The position numbers and the translations under genes were made by a program. This document shows positions 25,123 to 32,929 of a DNA stretch of 36,803 nucleotides, piece after piece (the first letter of the stretch is position 1; every line of letters starts with the position of its first letter). The notes under the pieces are model-generated. The model did no database searches and was not told where the DNA came from. It was given only the letters and a program-made list of their open reading frames with translations. The stretch comes from Terriglobia bacterium (GTDB taxonomy: Bacteria; Acidobacteriota; Terriglobia; Terriglobales; Acidobacteriaceae), in NCBI GenBank assembly GCA_020073105.1, contig JAIQFW010000013.1, forward strand, positions 1-36,803, written 5' to 3'.

Positions 25123-25623
25123 ATGAAAATCTCTGGAATTCTTACAGCATTATTGTTTGCCGGAACCGCCCTGCTGTTCGCGCAAGATTCTTCGCAAGAG
25201 TCCACCGCTTCAAAGCCGGCGGAAAACTATTCGGGGATGTATAGCTTCCTGCGCGACGGTGAATTTGTGCAGATCACCGTAGAAGATGCCGGCGTGGTTA
25301 CCGGTTTCGTGTCCCGCTACGGGGACAGCGAAAGTGACCGGGGGGCCTTCCTCGACCAGTTCTTCAAGCAGGGCAAACTTGAAGAAACGCAACTCGGATT
25401 CACCACCGAAACCGTGCACGGCGTCTGGTTTGAATTCAAGGGCACGGCCGGCCGCGGAGAAGGCAAGACCCCGGCGGAAGAGGCCTATCACATTCTCAAG
25501 GGCACGCTCACCGAATACCGAACCGATGCGGAGAAAAAGGTTTCTGCGAAATCCCGTGAAGTCATTTTCAAGTCCTTTCCGCAAGACACCGACGCTGCGC
25601 CGCCAGCCAAGGGCGCGGATTAG
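25123..25623 (+). CDS. Small secreted protein of unknown function
   Basis: A 166-residue exported protein. The start used is ATG 25123, one base after the upstream stop, giving a short signal peptide (MKISGILTALLFAGTALLFAQ). The mature part is beta-rich with YSGMYSFLRDGEFVQITVEDAGVVTGFVSRYGDSESDRG, then HGVWFEFKGTAGRG and an alanine/lysine-rich tail. I do not recognise a family. The alternating charged pattern resembles small acidobacterial proteins found as pairs with DUF1579-like genes, but that is only context. Confidence 0.68.
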   Translation: MKISGILTALLFAGTALLFAQDSSQESTASKPAENYSGMYSFLRDGEFVQITVEDAGVVTGFVSRYGDSESDRGAFLDQFFKQGKLEETQLGFTTETVHGVWFEFKGTAGRGEGKTPAEEAYHILKGTLTEYRTDAEKKVSAKSREVIFKSFPQDTDAAPPAKGAD

Positions 25624-25660
25624 GAACGATGTGGAGGCCGGGCCCACCCCATGTTGTTCT

Positions 25661-25930
25661 CTACGCTGCTTCGCGTTTTCCCTTTGATTCTTCCTGGGAT
25701 TTGCCTTCTGTTAGTGCCAGGTACCGGGGGCAGGTTGTCACTGCTCCGTTCGCCCACACCACCTTCATCACCTGGGCACAGCTCTCACAAAGCCAGAAGT
25801 GCTCGATCTTGTCCTTGAAACGGACAGAATCGGCGTTACCAGTCGCTTTTATCTCGATGTTGAAGATCCTGCCTTCGTGCAGATAACGAAAACGCGCAGG
25901 ACATGCCGGATTCGCGCACTTGGAGAGCAC
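25661..25930 (-). CDS. Small zinc-ribbon-like protein
   Basis: An 89-residue cytosolic protein with two CxxxxC/CxxC-type pairs: CANPACPARFRYLHEGRIF near the start and FWLCESCAQVMKVV in the middle, plus a lone CP in TTCPRY. This is a small zinc-ribbon layout known from uncharacterised acidobacterial proteins. The start is GTG 25930: AGGAGG lies seven bases upstream (25943-25938), which is better than the ATG at 25969 that adds 13 poorly conserved residues. Role unknown; nucleic-acid or protein binding would fit the fold. Confidence 0.72.
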   Translation of the reverse strand: MLSKCANPACPARFRYLHEGRIFNIEIKATGNADSVRFKDKIEHFWLCESCAQVMKVVWANGAVTTCPRYLALTEGKSQEESKGKREAA

Positions 25931-26053
25931 GGGGAAACCTCCTGACAGACTAGCGGGCTGCTCTCCCACAGCCAGTGCCTGCGATTATAGAACGAGATGG
26001 TGCTGTGGATTCTTGCCAGAGGTGAAGAGGATAAGATCCGTGCTGGGCGGAGT

Positions 26054-26461
26054 TTAGTTTGCGGCGGGCTGCCCCGAAGCGGCCGGGCGCTCGGTCCTGG
26101 TTGCACGCTCGCGCTCGATCCGCTGGATGGTTTCGCGCAGCCAGTTCTTCAAGGCCTCTTCCAGTTCAATCTGTTCCCGTTGCCGCTCCATGGAGTACAC
26201 AGTCTCGCCCTGCGGATTCAACGGAATGTGGTGGCAGGGTACCTCTTCTTCCTGATGCTTCAAGGGAACGAAATCGGTGAGGGCGCACTCGTTGCAGGGA
26301 TGCGGTCGTTCGGAATCATTAAAGTTGATGCAAGAGGGGGAGTCGAGGAAGATCGACGTAGGCTTCCACGGAGTGCGCACCGAGCGCCCATAGCCGCCCT
26401 GCTCTAGAAAACTCAATTCGAACTTCAGCACCTCAAGAATATCGCGCTTGTCCTGAGACAT
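26054..26461 (-). CDS. Small conserved hypothetical protein with cysteine cluster
   Basis: A 135-residue protein of unknown function. It has LEVLKFELSFLEQGGYGRSVRTPWKPTSIF, then LDSPSCINFNDSERPHPCNECALTDFVP, with three cysteines and a histidine that could bind a metal or cluster, and a helical charged C-terminus (EEALKNWLRETIQRIERERAT). The start is ATG 26461, since AGGAGG lies six bases upstream; a longer frame reaches back to 26572 but with weak composition and no ribosome site. It is divergent from the OsmC gene, separated by a 308-base region with a CRP-like site. Confidence 0.72.
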   Translation of the reverse strand: MSQDKRDILEVLKFELSFLEQGGYGRSVRTPWKPTSIFLDSPSCINFNDSERPHPCNECALTDFVPLKHQEEEVPCHHIPLNPQGETVYSMERQREQIELEEALKNWLRETIQRIERERATRTERPAASGQPAAN

Positions 26462-26769
26462 TGTCTGCCTCCTCGGCGAGGCCATTGCACAGCCGCCCCA
26501 CGGGGTAACGAGCACATTCTCAGCCCTCTTGTCCCAGCCTGCGGTGACTGGCCTCACGGCCCGGCGTGACACATGTCACAATCAGGCAAACCCAAGCGCA
26601 GCTGTAGGTTAGCAAGGCTACTGCGGCATGAACCAAAAGTAGGACTGGGGCCGGAGAAGGCCTCGGGGCGCAGTCGCGGAACCAGTCGGCAGAAGTCACC
26701 TCGCACAGTGACCCAGTTCACAGCCTTGCAGTTCGCCGCTGGCTAGCCTCAACGTTTAGGAGGCTGGTC
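26462..26769. other. Divergent intergenic region with CRP/FNR-like palindrome
   Basis: About 308 bases with no credible gene, between divergent genes. The one clear signal is CGTGA-N6-TCACA at 26565-26580, listed separately. I found no other repeat. Confidence 0.55.
26565..26580. promoter_or_regulatory. CRP/FNR-family-like binding site
   Basis: CGTGA-CACATG-TCACA matches nine of ten fixed positions of the TGTGA-N6-TCACA consensus for CRP-type regulators. It is 104 bases before the 135-residue gene start (minus strand) and about 190 before osmC (plus), so it could serve either promoter. Whether this organism has a matching regulator is not visible here. Confidence 0.4.
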
Positions 26770-27222
26770 ATGGAAACGAAGTATAGCTACCATGCAAGCG
26801 CGCAATTTCATCAGAATGATCGCAGTTTCGTCGAACTGGAACACGGCGCTCCCCGCATCATTCATTTCTCCGCCCCGCCTGAGTTCGGCGGCGAACCCGG
26901 TGTGTGGACCCCGGAGCACTTCCTGCTCGCGGCCGTCGCCTCCTGTTTCATCGCCACCTTCAAAGCCGTGGCCAAGGCATCGAAGCTGGATTTTCAGGGA
27001 ATCGAAGTGGCCGTCGACGGGGTGATCGAAAAAGACAGCGGAGGCTTCCGATTCACCAAGATCGCACTCCGCCCGGCTTTAGTTATTTACGCAGAAGACG
27101 CGCGTGAATTGGCCCTGCGACTTCTCCAGAAAGCGGAGACGGTCTGCCTGGTGTCGCGCTCTCTTTCCAGCACCATTGAACTCGAACCCAAAGTTTTGGT
27201 GGAAAAGCCGGTCACGGTCTAG
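26770..27222 (+). CDS. OsmC-family peroxide reductase / stress protein
   Basis: A 150-residue OsmC/Ohr-type protein. These proteins reduce organic hydroperoxides through a cysteine pair; here the pair is C59 (AAVASCFIATFKAVA) and C126 (KAETVCLVSRSLSSTIELEP), in the right positions. The N-terminus and the strand GVWTPEHFLLAAVASC are typical. The ATG at 26770 has a perfect AGGAGG eight bases upstream. Whether it is OsmC, Ohr or YhfA-like cannot be decided by eye. It may respond to the CRP-like site upstream, but that is speculation. It is followed by a GAGACG palindrome. Confidence 0.9.
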   Translation: METKYSYHASAQFHQNDRSFVELEHGAPRIIHFSAPPEFGGEPGVWTPEHFLLAAVASCFIATFKAVAKASKLDFQGIEVAVDGVIEKDSGGFRFTKIALRPALVIYAEDARELALRLLQKAETVCLVSRSLSSTIELEPKVLVEKPVTV

Positions 27223-27238
27223 CTTGAAACCGTCCGTA

Positions 27239-27275
27239 GAGACGTAGCTTGCTACGTCTCAGCCCGCAACGTCTC
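27239..27275. repeat. GAGACG palindrome plus a half unit
   Basis: GAGACGTAGC-TT-GCTACGTCTC (27239-27260), a perfect 10-base stem with a two-base loop, followed at 27266 by GCAACGTCTC, the right half of the related unit at 18361-18382. Read as a whole it looks like a double element with one half lost. Confidence 0.8.
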
Positions 27276-27364
27276 GACAGTAGCTCCGCGCGGTGTCCTC
27301 AACGACAGTTTCCGCGTCTAATGATTGAGCGCCCGGCGGTTTCTGCCTCGGAGCGACGAAACGG

Positions 27365-27370
27365 TATAAT
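27365..27370 (+). promoter_or_regulatory. Perfect TATAAT -10 box before htrA
   Basis: TATAAT stands 34 bases before the htrA ATG at 27405. The -35 region, about 27341-27347, is TTCTGCC, a poor match to TTGACA, so an alternative sigma factor or an activator may be involved. The ribosome site is GGAGG at 27390-27394. Confidence 0.5.
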
Positions 27371-27404
27371 GACAAAGTCTTGATATCACGGAGGAAGTGA
27401 ACGT

Positions 27405-28979
27405 ATGGACCCGCGTGCAAGCGGTTTCTGGGTGCGCCTGAAAGCCAACCGGCCAGCCTATACCCTAACTATTCTGGCCACCCTGACGCTCGGCATTCTG
27501 ATCGGCACTGTCATTTCCAAGGGGGTCAGGGGGCAGGAGAGCAAGAAGGGCGCAGAGTCGGCCGCTCCCTTGACCGTTCCGTCGCCGCAGCAGCTTTCGA
27601 ACCAGTTCTCGCAGATCTCCAAACAACTGGAACCGAGCGTGGTCAACATCAACACTGAATCCACCATCAAGAACCCGCACCGCCGCCGGGGGGTCCCTGA
27701 TCAAGGTGGCGGCGACGATCAGAATCCCTTTGACGATTTCTTCGATCGTTTTTTCGGTGGCCAGGGAGGGCAGCAGGGGCCGATTCGCGAGCGTTCCCTG
27801 GGCTCGGGCGTCATCGTGGATGCGAAAGGTTACATCGTCACCAATCGTCACGTGGTTGAGAAGGCCGACCGCATCCGGGTGAAGTTGCAAGATGATCCGC
27901 CGGGAGTGTTGCACGACGCCCGGGTGGTCGGTTCGGACCAGGAAACCGATCTGGCGGTAATCAAGATTGAGTCTGACAAAGCTTTTCCGGTCGCCAAGCT
28001 AGGGAATTCCGACAGTATGCAGGTCGGGGATTGGGTCCTGGCAGTCGGCAGCCCCTTCGGATTGCAGGAAACCGTCACCGCAGGCATCGTCTCCGCCAAG
28101 GGCCGCAACATCGTGCCCAACCGGCAGTTCCAGTCTTTCATTCAAACCGACGCCGCCATTAATCCGGGGAACTCCGGTGGCCCCTTGGTCAACATGGCAG
28201 GCGAGGTGATTGGCATCAACACCGCGATTCTCACCGACACCAACGCCTATGCGGGCGTGGGATTCGCTCTGCCCTCGAACACGGTGGTTTCGGTTTACAA
28301 CCAGCTCATTGGTCCTGACCACCGGGTGGCTCGCGGCTCCATCGGCATTGAGTTCGCGGCGCAGGAGAATCCGGCCATTGCGCGCGTGTACGGCGTCAGC
28401 GGAGGAGTCACGGTAGCCAACGTCATCGCCGGAACGCCGGCCGAGCAGGCGGGCCTCAAAGTCGGCGACACCATCATTTCTGTGGACGGCAAGTCGGTGA
28501 AGAATGGCGACGAACTGGTGGCGGACATTGCCAGTCGGAAGCCGGGAACCAAAGTGGACCTTGGTTTCATTCGCAACGGCAAGAAGCAGGAAGCTAACGT
28601 CACCGTCTCCGACCGTGCCAAATTGTTCGCGGCGCGCTTAGGGGAAGACGACGAGGCCGGCCAGGAGTCGGCGCCCAAGGAAAGCAAGCTGGGCTTGACC
28701 GTCCATGCCATAACCAGTGAAATGGCGGATCGCCTGGATATTCCTGCGGACAAAGGCGTGATCGTGCAGGACGTCAGGGCCGGTTCATTCGCCGACGACA
28801 TCGGTGTAGCCCGCGGGGATGTCATCCTCGAAGTCAACAAACAACCGGTGAATTCCGAGGCGGAGTTCAACCGCGTCGCTTCCACCCTGAAGAGTGGACA
28901 GGATGTCGTGTTCCTGGTGCGGCAGCGCGGGGGCGGACGGCAGGGCGGTACGATCTTTTTGGCAGGTACACTTCCGTAA
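27405..28979 (+). CDS. htrA: HtrA/DegP-like serine protease with two PDZ domains
   Basis: A 524-residue envelope-quality protease. A membrane anchor or uncleaved signal (AYTLTILATLTLGILIGTVIS) holds it to the inner membrane with the catalytic part in the periplasm. The trypsin-like domain has the complete triad: H149 (IVTNRHVVEKAD), D182 (DQETDLAVIKI) and S257 (NPGNSGGPL). Two PDZ domains follow: ITVANVIAGTPAEQAGLKVGD-type near 330-400 and VQDVRAGSFADDIGVARGDVIL near 450-520. A linker of Gly/Gln/Asp-rich sequence (about 92-128) precedes the protease. It should degrade or chaperone misfolded envelope proteins under heat or oxidative stress; the nearby osmC fits that theme. Confidence 0.96.
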   Translation: MDPRASGFWVRLKANRPAYTLTILATLTLGILIGTVISKGVRGQESKKGAESAAPLTVPSPQQLSNQFSQISKQLEPSVVNINTESTIKNPHRRRGVPDQGGGDDQNPFDDFFDRFFGGQGGQQGPIRERSLGSGVIVDAKGYIVTNRHVVEKADRIRVKLQDDPPGVLHDARVVGSDQETDLAVIKIESDKAFPVAKLGNSDSMQVGDWVLAVGSPFGLQETVTAGIVSAKGRNIVPNRQFQSFIQTDAAINPGNSGGPLVNMAGEVIGINTAILTDTNAYAGVGFALPSNTVVSVYNQLIGPDHRVARGSIGIEFAAQENPAIARVYGVSGGVTVANVIAGTPAEQAGLKVGDTIISVDGKSVKNGDELVADIASRKPGTKVDLGFIRNGKKQEANVTVSDRAKLFAARLGEDDEAGQESAPKESKLGLTVHAITSEMADRLDIPADKGVIVQDVRAGSFADDIGVARGDVILEVNKQPVNSEAEFNRVASTLKSGQDVVFLVRQRGGGRQGGTIFLAGTLP

Positions 28980-29000
28980 CTGTGTGACTCACAGGAAAGG

Positions 29001-29042
29001 CTGGCACTGAGCGGCGCAATCGCGCATCATACTCAGTGCCAG
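29001..29042 (+). terminator. Rho-independent terminator after htrA
   Basis: CTGGCACTGAG (29001-29011) pairs perfectly with CTCAGTGCCAG (29032-29042), and the 20 bases between can form an inner GC hairpin. It is followed by TTGTTTGTCTT and starts 22 bases after the htrA stop. Confidence 0.75.
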
Positions 29043-29083
29043 TTGTTTGTCTTGGAGGTTGGTTGCGTACGCTTCGTTTTGGC

Positions 29084-29533
29084 ATGAGAAGGATTCTGGC
29101 GTTGGGCTGCCTCTCGGCGGTCGCCGTGGTTTCTTCTCCCGCGCAGACCAGCCACACCATGAAGAGCGGCAAGCCGGCTTCCGCCTCCCACAGCAAAAAG
29201 AAGAAACCACGCAAGACCAGCTGGCGACGCCGTGGGCAGCAGAAGATTGACGCGCAACGCGCCCGGCAAATTCAGGAAGCGTTGATTCGTGAGCACTACC
29301 TCGACGGAAGGCCTTCCGGGGTTTGGGACGACACCACCCAGAAGGCCATGCAAAAGTTTCAAGCCGACAACGGCTGGCAGTCGAAAACCACTCCCGACGC
29401 CCGTGCCCTGATCAAGCTGGGCTTAGGTCCGGACCACGACCATCTGTTGAACCCGGAGAGCGCGATGACGACCGCGCCGACGACCAGTCATCCTACCGCC
29501 ACAACACCTGATCCGAATAAGCCCCAGAACTAG
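29084..29533 (+). CDS. Secreted peptidoglycan-binding domain protein
   Basis: About 149 residues. A signal peptide (MRRILALGCLSAVAVVSSPA) is followed by a lysine/arginine-rich linker (KKKKPRKTSWRRRGQQ) and then a PG_binding_1-like three-helix domain (RQIQEALIREHYLDGRPSGVWDDTTQKAMQKFQADNGW), the sort found next to lysozyme or amidase catalytic domains; here there is none. The start could instead be TTG 29063, which has GGAGG four bases upstream and extends the n-region; ATG 29084 is chosen by signal-peptide form. It is probably periplasmic and bound to the wall. Confidence 0.8.
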   Translation: MRRILALGCLSAVAVVSSPAQTSHTMKSGKPASASHSKKKKPRKTSWRRRGQQKIDAQRARQIQEALIREHYLDGRPSGVWDDTTQKAMQKFQADNGWQSKTTPDARALIKLGLGPDHDHLLNPESAMTTAPTTSHPTATTPDPNKPQN

Positions 29534-29585
29534 GGGCACCACGAGCCACGTGGGCCCAGACGCCACAGCCTCTTTCGCTGCCGTA

Positions 29586-29607
29586 GAGACGTAGCTAGTT
29601 ACGTCTC
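29586..29607. repeat. Single GAGACG palindrome unit
   Basis: GAGACGTAGC-TA-GTTACGTCTC, a 10-base stem with one mismatch, related to the elements at 18361 and 27239. It lies between the peptidoglycan-binding gene and the convergent PHP phosphatase gene. Confidence 0.75.
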
Positions 29608-29689
29608 GGATGTCTGCTGCCGGTCAGATTGTCCCTGTGTTGCTCTGTACCTGCTGTGTTGAAGAGCCTTGGGCCGGAGATATCGCTTC

Positions 29690-30433
29690 TCACCCGGCCA
29701 CAGGCTTGGGAAAATACGGCAGCGCCTTGCCGCTCACGATCGCGTGCGGATTGTCCTCCACCAGCGCGCGTGCAACCTTATCGCCGCTATATTCGGCGAC
29801 CGCCTCGCGGGCCAGGGCGAGGCCCGGAGGGCGCCGTGTCGTGTCGTGCGCATCGCTGGCCAGCACATGCACTGCGTCTCGTTTCAGCAGCCATTGCGCA
29901 GTGTGCCAAGCGGTCTCTCCCCAGCCTCCGGTCAGCGCCGACGCCGTCACCTGAATCGCGCAGCCCAGTTCCACCCACTGCAGAATCCGTTGTGGAGTTT
30001 GCTGCAGGACCGTGTTCCGTTCAGGGTGGGTGATGATGGGAGTGATTCCGATCGCGATGAGCTGGCGCAGCTGTTCCTCGGTTTCCGGCGGGACCTTGGT
30101 ATGGCTGGGTTCCGCCAACAGGTAACGCCCCCCTTCGATCAAGTAACGTTCGGGGAAGCGCAGGATATCGTGCATGTTTTCCGGAGAGAGGCGAAAGTCA
30201 CAACCCAGGCTGAGGTGCGGCGCTCTCCCCACGCGTTGCCGAAGGGAATCGAGCGCATGGGCGAGGTGCTCACGATCGTACGCATAGCGACGGTTGGCAT
30301 GCGGTGTGGCCACCATATGCTTCGTCCCATCCGCCACCGCCATGCGGCACATTTCCGCGGCTATGTCCCAGGATTTGGGCCCGTCATCGACTCCGGGCAG
30401 AATGTGGCAGTGAACGTCGATCATGGGGCTCAC
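29690..30433 (-). CDS. CpsB/CapC-type PHP tyrosine-protein phosphatase
   Basis: A 247-residue PHP-domain metal-dependent phosphatase. The metal-binding motifs are clear: MIDVHCHILPGVDDGP at the N-terminus, MVATPHANRR, GITPIITHPERN and VHVLASDAHD near the C-terminus. The CpsB/CapC group dephosphorylates the tyrosine kinase that controls capsule or exopolysaccharide export; no such kinase is in this window. ATG 30424 (MIDVHCH) and GTG 30433 are both possible starts. It is convergent with the peptidoglycan-binding gene, so the two do not share an operon. Confidence 0.92.
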   Translation of the reverse strand: MSPMIDVHCHILPGVDDGPKSWDIAAEMCRMAVADGTKHMVATPHANRRYAYDREHLAHALDSLRQRVGRAPHLSLGCDFRLSPENMHDILRFPERYLIEGGRYLLAEPSHTKVPPETEEQLRQLIAIGITPIITHPERNTVLQQTPQRILQWVELGCAIQVTASALTGGWGETAWHTAQWLLKRDAVHVLASDAHDTTRRPPGLALAREAVAEYSGDKVARALVEDNPHAIVSGKALPYFPKPVAG

Positions 30434-30548
30434 TTCGAGGTACGGCTTGCTGCCGATTTAAGCAGATTCCGCAGGAAAGACCAAGCGGTTGCCCAGTGAT
30501 CGTTTTAGGGTGTGCGTGCGTACCGGGCAAGCCCGCAAAGACCGAAAG

Positions 30549-30611
30549 CTGGGTGCCAAGTGCTGACTCCTGACTCCTAGCTACCAGCTCCTAGCTACTC
30601 GCTCCTACTTC
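30549..30611. repeat. Heptamer array (locus E), nine mixed units
   Basis: CTGGGTG, CCAAGTG, CTGACTC, CTGACTC, CTAGCTA, CCAGCTC, CTAGCTA, CTCGCTC, CTACTTC, nine units of seven bases. It mixes the CTGACTC and CTAGCTA unit families of other loci. The stop codon (TAG on the minus strand, 30605-30607) of the GGDEF gene is the first three bases of its last unit. Confidence 0.85.
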
Positions 30612-31657
30612 ATCACTCCGCGCTGGGCAATTCCGATGTTGTCGCGGCTGGTGTTCTTTACCAGGTACATCATTTCGTCGGCTTGGCGAATGATGTCGTG
30701 CGGGGTCTTGGCGTCGTGCGGGTAGGTGGCCACACCAATGGAGGCCCGGATATTCAAATTGAGCGATTCTTCGCGGCAGAACAGGCTGGTGCGCAGGCTG
30801 TCGCGCAGGCGCTTGGCCACCACCAGAGCGGAATCTTTTCCGGTTTGCGGCAACAGCACGACAAATTCGTCGCCTCCATAGCGGAACGCGTAATCGATCA
30901 ACCTTAATTGTGCCTTGATCAGGTAGCCGATCTCGGCCAGCAGCTTGCTTCCGATCAAGTGCCCGTGGGTGTCGTTCACTTGTTTGAAGTGGTCGAGGTC
31001 GATGAACAACACCGTAAACTCGTAGCCAAAACGCGACGAACGATACACCTCCGTCTCCAGGGTCTTGTAGAGATGGCGCGCGTTAAACAGGCCGGTGCAA
31101 TCGTCGGTGATGGTGAGTTCCTGAATTTTCTCGACGGCGCGGGCATTTTCAATGGCGATGGCGGCATAATCGCAGAGCGACTGCAGGAAATATTTCTCCT
31201 GGTCGCCGAAGTGCTTCATGTCGACATTCATCAGTTGAATCACGCCCAGGACCCGCAGCCGGGAGCGCACCGGAAAGCAGATGATGGAGCGGGTCTTCTC
31301 CCGGGTCATTTCGTCGACCCGCCGCGAGAAGCGCACATCGGTGTAGACGTCCTCCACGATGAGCTTTTCGCCGTGTTTGGCAACATAACCGGCGATGCCT
31401 TCGCCCACTTTCAAACGAACATCCTGCAGCGCCTTGGAAGCGTTGCCCACCGCAATGGCAAAATACAGGTCGTCCTTCTCTTCGTCCACCATGAGCAGAG
31501 ACCAGGTGTCGGGACGGAAATATTCCGCCATCTTTTCCATGATGGTTTGCAAAATGGAGGCGAGGTCCAGAGAAGACGTCAGGGCCTTGGCCACATCGTG
31601 GAAAATGGCCAATTCCTGGGTCTGCCGGTTGCGGTCGGCCTCGGCGGCCTTGGTCAT
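30605..31657 (-). CDS. GAF-GGDEF diguanylate cyclase
   Basis: About 350 residues. An N-terminal GAF sensor (roughly 15-175: LTSSLDLASILQTIMEKMAEYF, SLLMVDEEKDDLYFAIAVGN, LKVGEGIAGYVAKHGE) is joined to a GGDEF domain. The active-site GGDEF at 261-265 is intact, as is FIDLDHFKQVNDTHGH, so it should make cyclic di-GMP. The inhibitory RxxD site (RLID, 252-255) lies exactly five residues before it, so product inhibition is expected. The signal the GAF domain binds is unknown. ATG 31657 with GAGG five bases upstream is preferred to the TTG at 31681. It is divergent from the RodZ-like gene. Confidence 0.93.
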   Translation of the reverse strand: MTKAAEADRNRQTQELAIFHDVAKALTSSLDLASILQTIMEKMAEYFRPDTWSLLMVDEEKDDLYFAIAVGNASKALQDVRLKVGEGIAGYVAKHGEKLIVEDVYTDVRFSRRVDEMTREKTRSIICFPVRSRLRVLGVIQLMNVDMKHFGDQEKYFLQSLCDYAAIAIENARAVEKIQELTITDDCTGLFNARHLYKTLETEVYRSSRFGYEFTVLFIDLDHFKQVNDTHGHLIGSKLLAEIGYLIKAQLRLIDYAFRYGGDEFVVLLPQTGKDSALVVAKRLRDSLRTSLFCREESLNLNIRASIGVATYPHDAKTPHDIIRQADEMMYLVKNTSRDNIGIAQRGVMK

Positions 31658-31875
31658 GCCAACCTCAAGTGTGGAGCGCAAGTCCTAAAATTATATTCGG
31701 CTCATGGAAGGGCGGGGAAGAAACGTTGGTAACCAGAACCCACCAAGACACGAGGGGAAAGCGCGTCTGGACGCGGACTTTGGCCGCTTTTCACGCAGTT
31801 ACCTGGTGCCCGGGGACTGGCCCGCCCTTTCCTTCTCATCTTAACTTCGGGGTGCCCCCGTCCTTGCCTAAAGTG

Positions 31876-31918
31876 CTGGCTGCTGACTCCTGACTGCTGA
31901 CTCCTGTTCCCCTATACT
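31876..31918 (+). promoter_or_regulatory. Heptamer array (locus H) overlapping the RodZ-like gene promoter
   Basis: Units CTGGCTG, CTGACTC, CTGACTG, CTGACTC, CTGTTCC (31876-31910). CTGACT at 31890-31895 matches four of six -35 positions and stands exactly 17 bases before TATACT (31913-31918), a five-of-six -10 box. The expected transcript start, near 31925, is about 17 bases before the GTG start. The repeat unit may thus supply the -35 element; this is inference from spacing. Confidence 0.5.
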
Positions 31919-31941
31919 ATGCTGTTGGGCGGAGACAGCGC

Positions 31942-32802
31942 GTGGCATCCTTTGGACCACGATTGAAGAAGGAGCGAGAACAGCGCGGCATTGGGCTGGA
32001 GGAAATCGCCCAGACCACGCGAATTGGTACCCGGTTCTTGCGTGCTCTGGAGGAGGAACAGTTTGATCAGCTCCCCGGCGGCATCTTCAACAAGGGTTTT
32101 ATCCGCGCCTACGCCCGCCACCTGGGCATGGACGAGGAACAGGCCATCGCCGATTATCTCGCCGCTACGGGAGCGGTCCCGGCGGAGAAGAAGCCCGCCG
32201 GTGGTACCCAGCCATCAGCAACCGAGGTCTGGCCTGAAGCAGAGAGTGACCGCGGCGCCAGCCTTCCTTGGGGCTGGTTGGCGATTGGGTTGCTGATCGT
32301 TGCCCTGGGATTTGCCGCCTGGAGCTTCTATTCCCGCGAGAAGCAGAGAACATCCCGGCCGGTTCCGCCCTCTGTTCCCCCCGCCGAGACGCCGGCTTCG
32401 GCAATGGGCACGCGCCCTTCGCCGGCGGCGGCCCAGGCGGCGACCGTGCTTCCCGCCAGCACCGATCGCGCGATTTCACCAAACCCGCCGGACGTCAAGG
32501 CGCCGGTTTCCGCCGGAACACTCACCTTGCAGATTCGCGTCAACGAGGACTCCTGGCTCTCCATCATTACTGACGGAAAGGAAATCGCACGCGGAATGTT
32601 TACCGGTCCAACCCAGAGGACCATCCGCGCCGGCAAAGAGATCGTCGTGAGGGCCGGAAACGTCGGGGCACTTGATTTCGAGTTCAACGGGAAGAAGCTG
32701 CCGCCCCAGGGTGACTTCGAAGAGGTGAAAACCCTGGTCTTCAATGCCAACGGCCTGCAGCCCTCGCCTCCGAAAGTCGAGGCCCCTACCCCACAACCGT
32801 AA
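31942..32802 (+). CDS. RodZ-like helix-turn-helix membrane protein
   Basis: A 286-residue protein with the RodZ architecture: an N-terminal HTH_25/Xre-like domain in the cytoplasm (FGPRLKKEREQRGIGLEEIAQTTRIGTRFLRALE, residues about 4-70), one membrane helix at about 109-130 (PWGWLAIGLLIVALGFAAWSFY), a proline/alanine-rich linker, and a C-terminal DUF4115-like beta domain (LTLQIRVNEDSWLSIITDGKEI... VVRAGNVGALDFEFNGKKLPP). RodZ links MreB to the wall-building elongasome; here the linkage is inferred from layout. The start is GTG 31942. Rod-shape genes mreBCD are not in the window. Confidence 0.86.
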   Translation: MASFGPRLKKEREQRGIGLEEIAQTTRIGTRFLRALEEEQFDQLPGGIFNKGFIRAYARHLGMDEEQAIADYLAATGAVPAEKKPAGGTQPSATEVWPEAESDRGASLPWGWLAIGLLIVALGFAAWSFYSREKQRTSRPVPPSVPPAETPASAMGTRPSPAAAQAATVLPASTDRAISPNPPDVKAPVSAGTLTLQIRVNEDSWLSIITDGKEIARGMFTGPTQRTIRAGKEIVVRAGNVGALDFEFNGKKLPPQGDFEEVKTLVFNANGLQPSPPKVEAPTPQP

Positions 32803-32814
32803 TTCTGTCATCTT

Positions 32815-32828
32815 GAGCGGAGTGGAAC
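32815..32828 (+). repeat. TGTCATNNTGAGCG element, copy
   Basis: TGTCATCTTGAGCG, followed about 35 bases on by GTCGAAAGATCCCTAT. It resembles the core of locus D (20164-20177, TGTCATGCTGAGCG) and the inverse copies at 16086 and 16148. It directly precedes the AACCTGA array, and a further TGTCAT follows that array. Confidence 0.6.
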
Positions 32829-32873
32829 CGGCCGCTCGCGACCTGTTCCTCGTAGTCGAAAGATCCCTATCCC

Positions 32874-32929
32874 AACCTGAAACCTGAAACCTGAAACCTG
32901 AAACCTGAAACCTGAAACCTGAAACCTGA
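32874..32929. repeat. Heptamer array (locus G), AACCTGA x8
   Basis: Eight perfect tandem copies of AACCTGA, 56 bases, with no substitution, then a broken unit AACCCTT. It is the most regular array in the window, which suggests recent expansion, for example by replication slippage. It lies between two TGTCAT elements. Confidence 0.95.
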
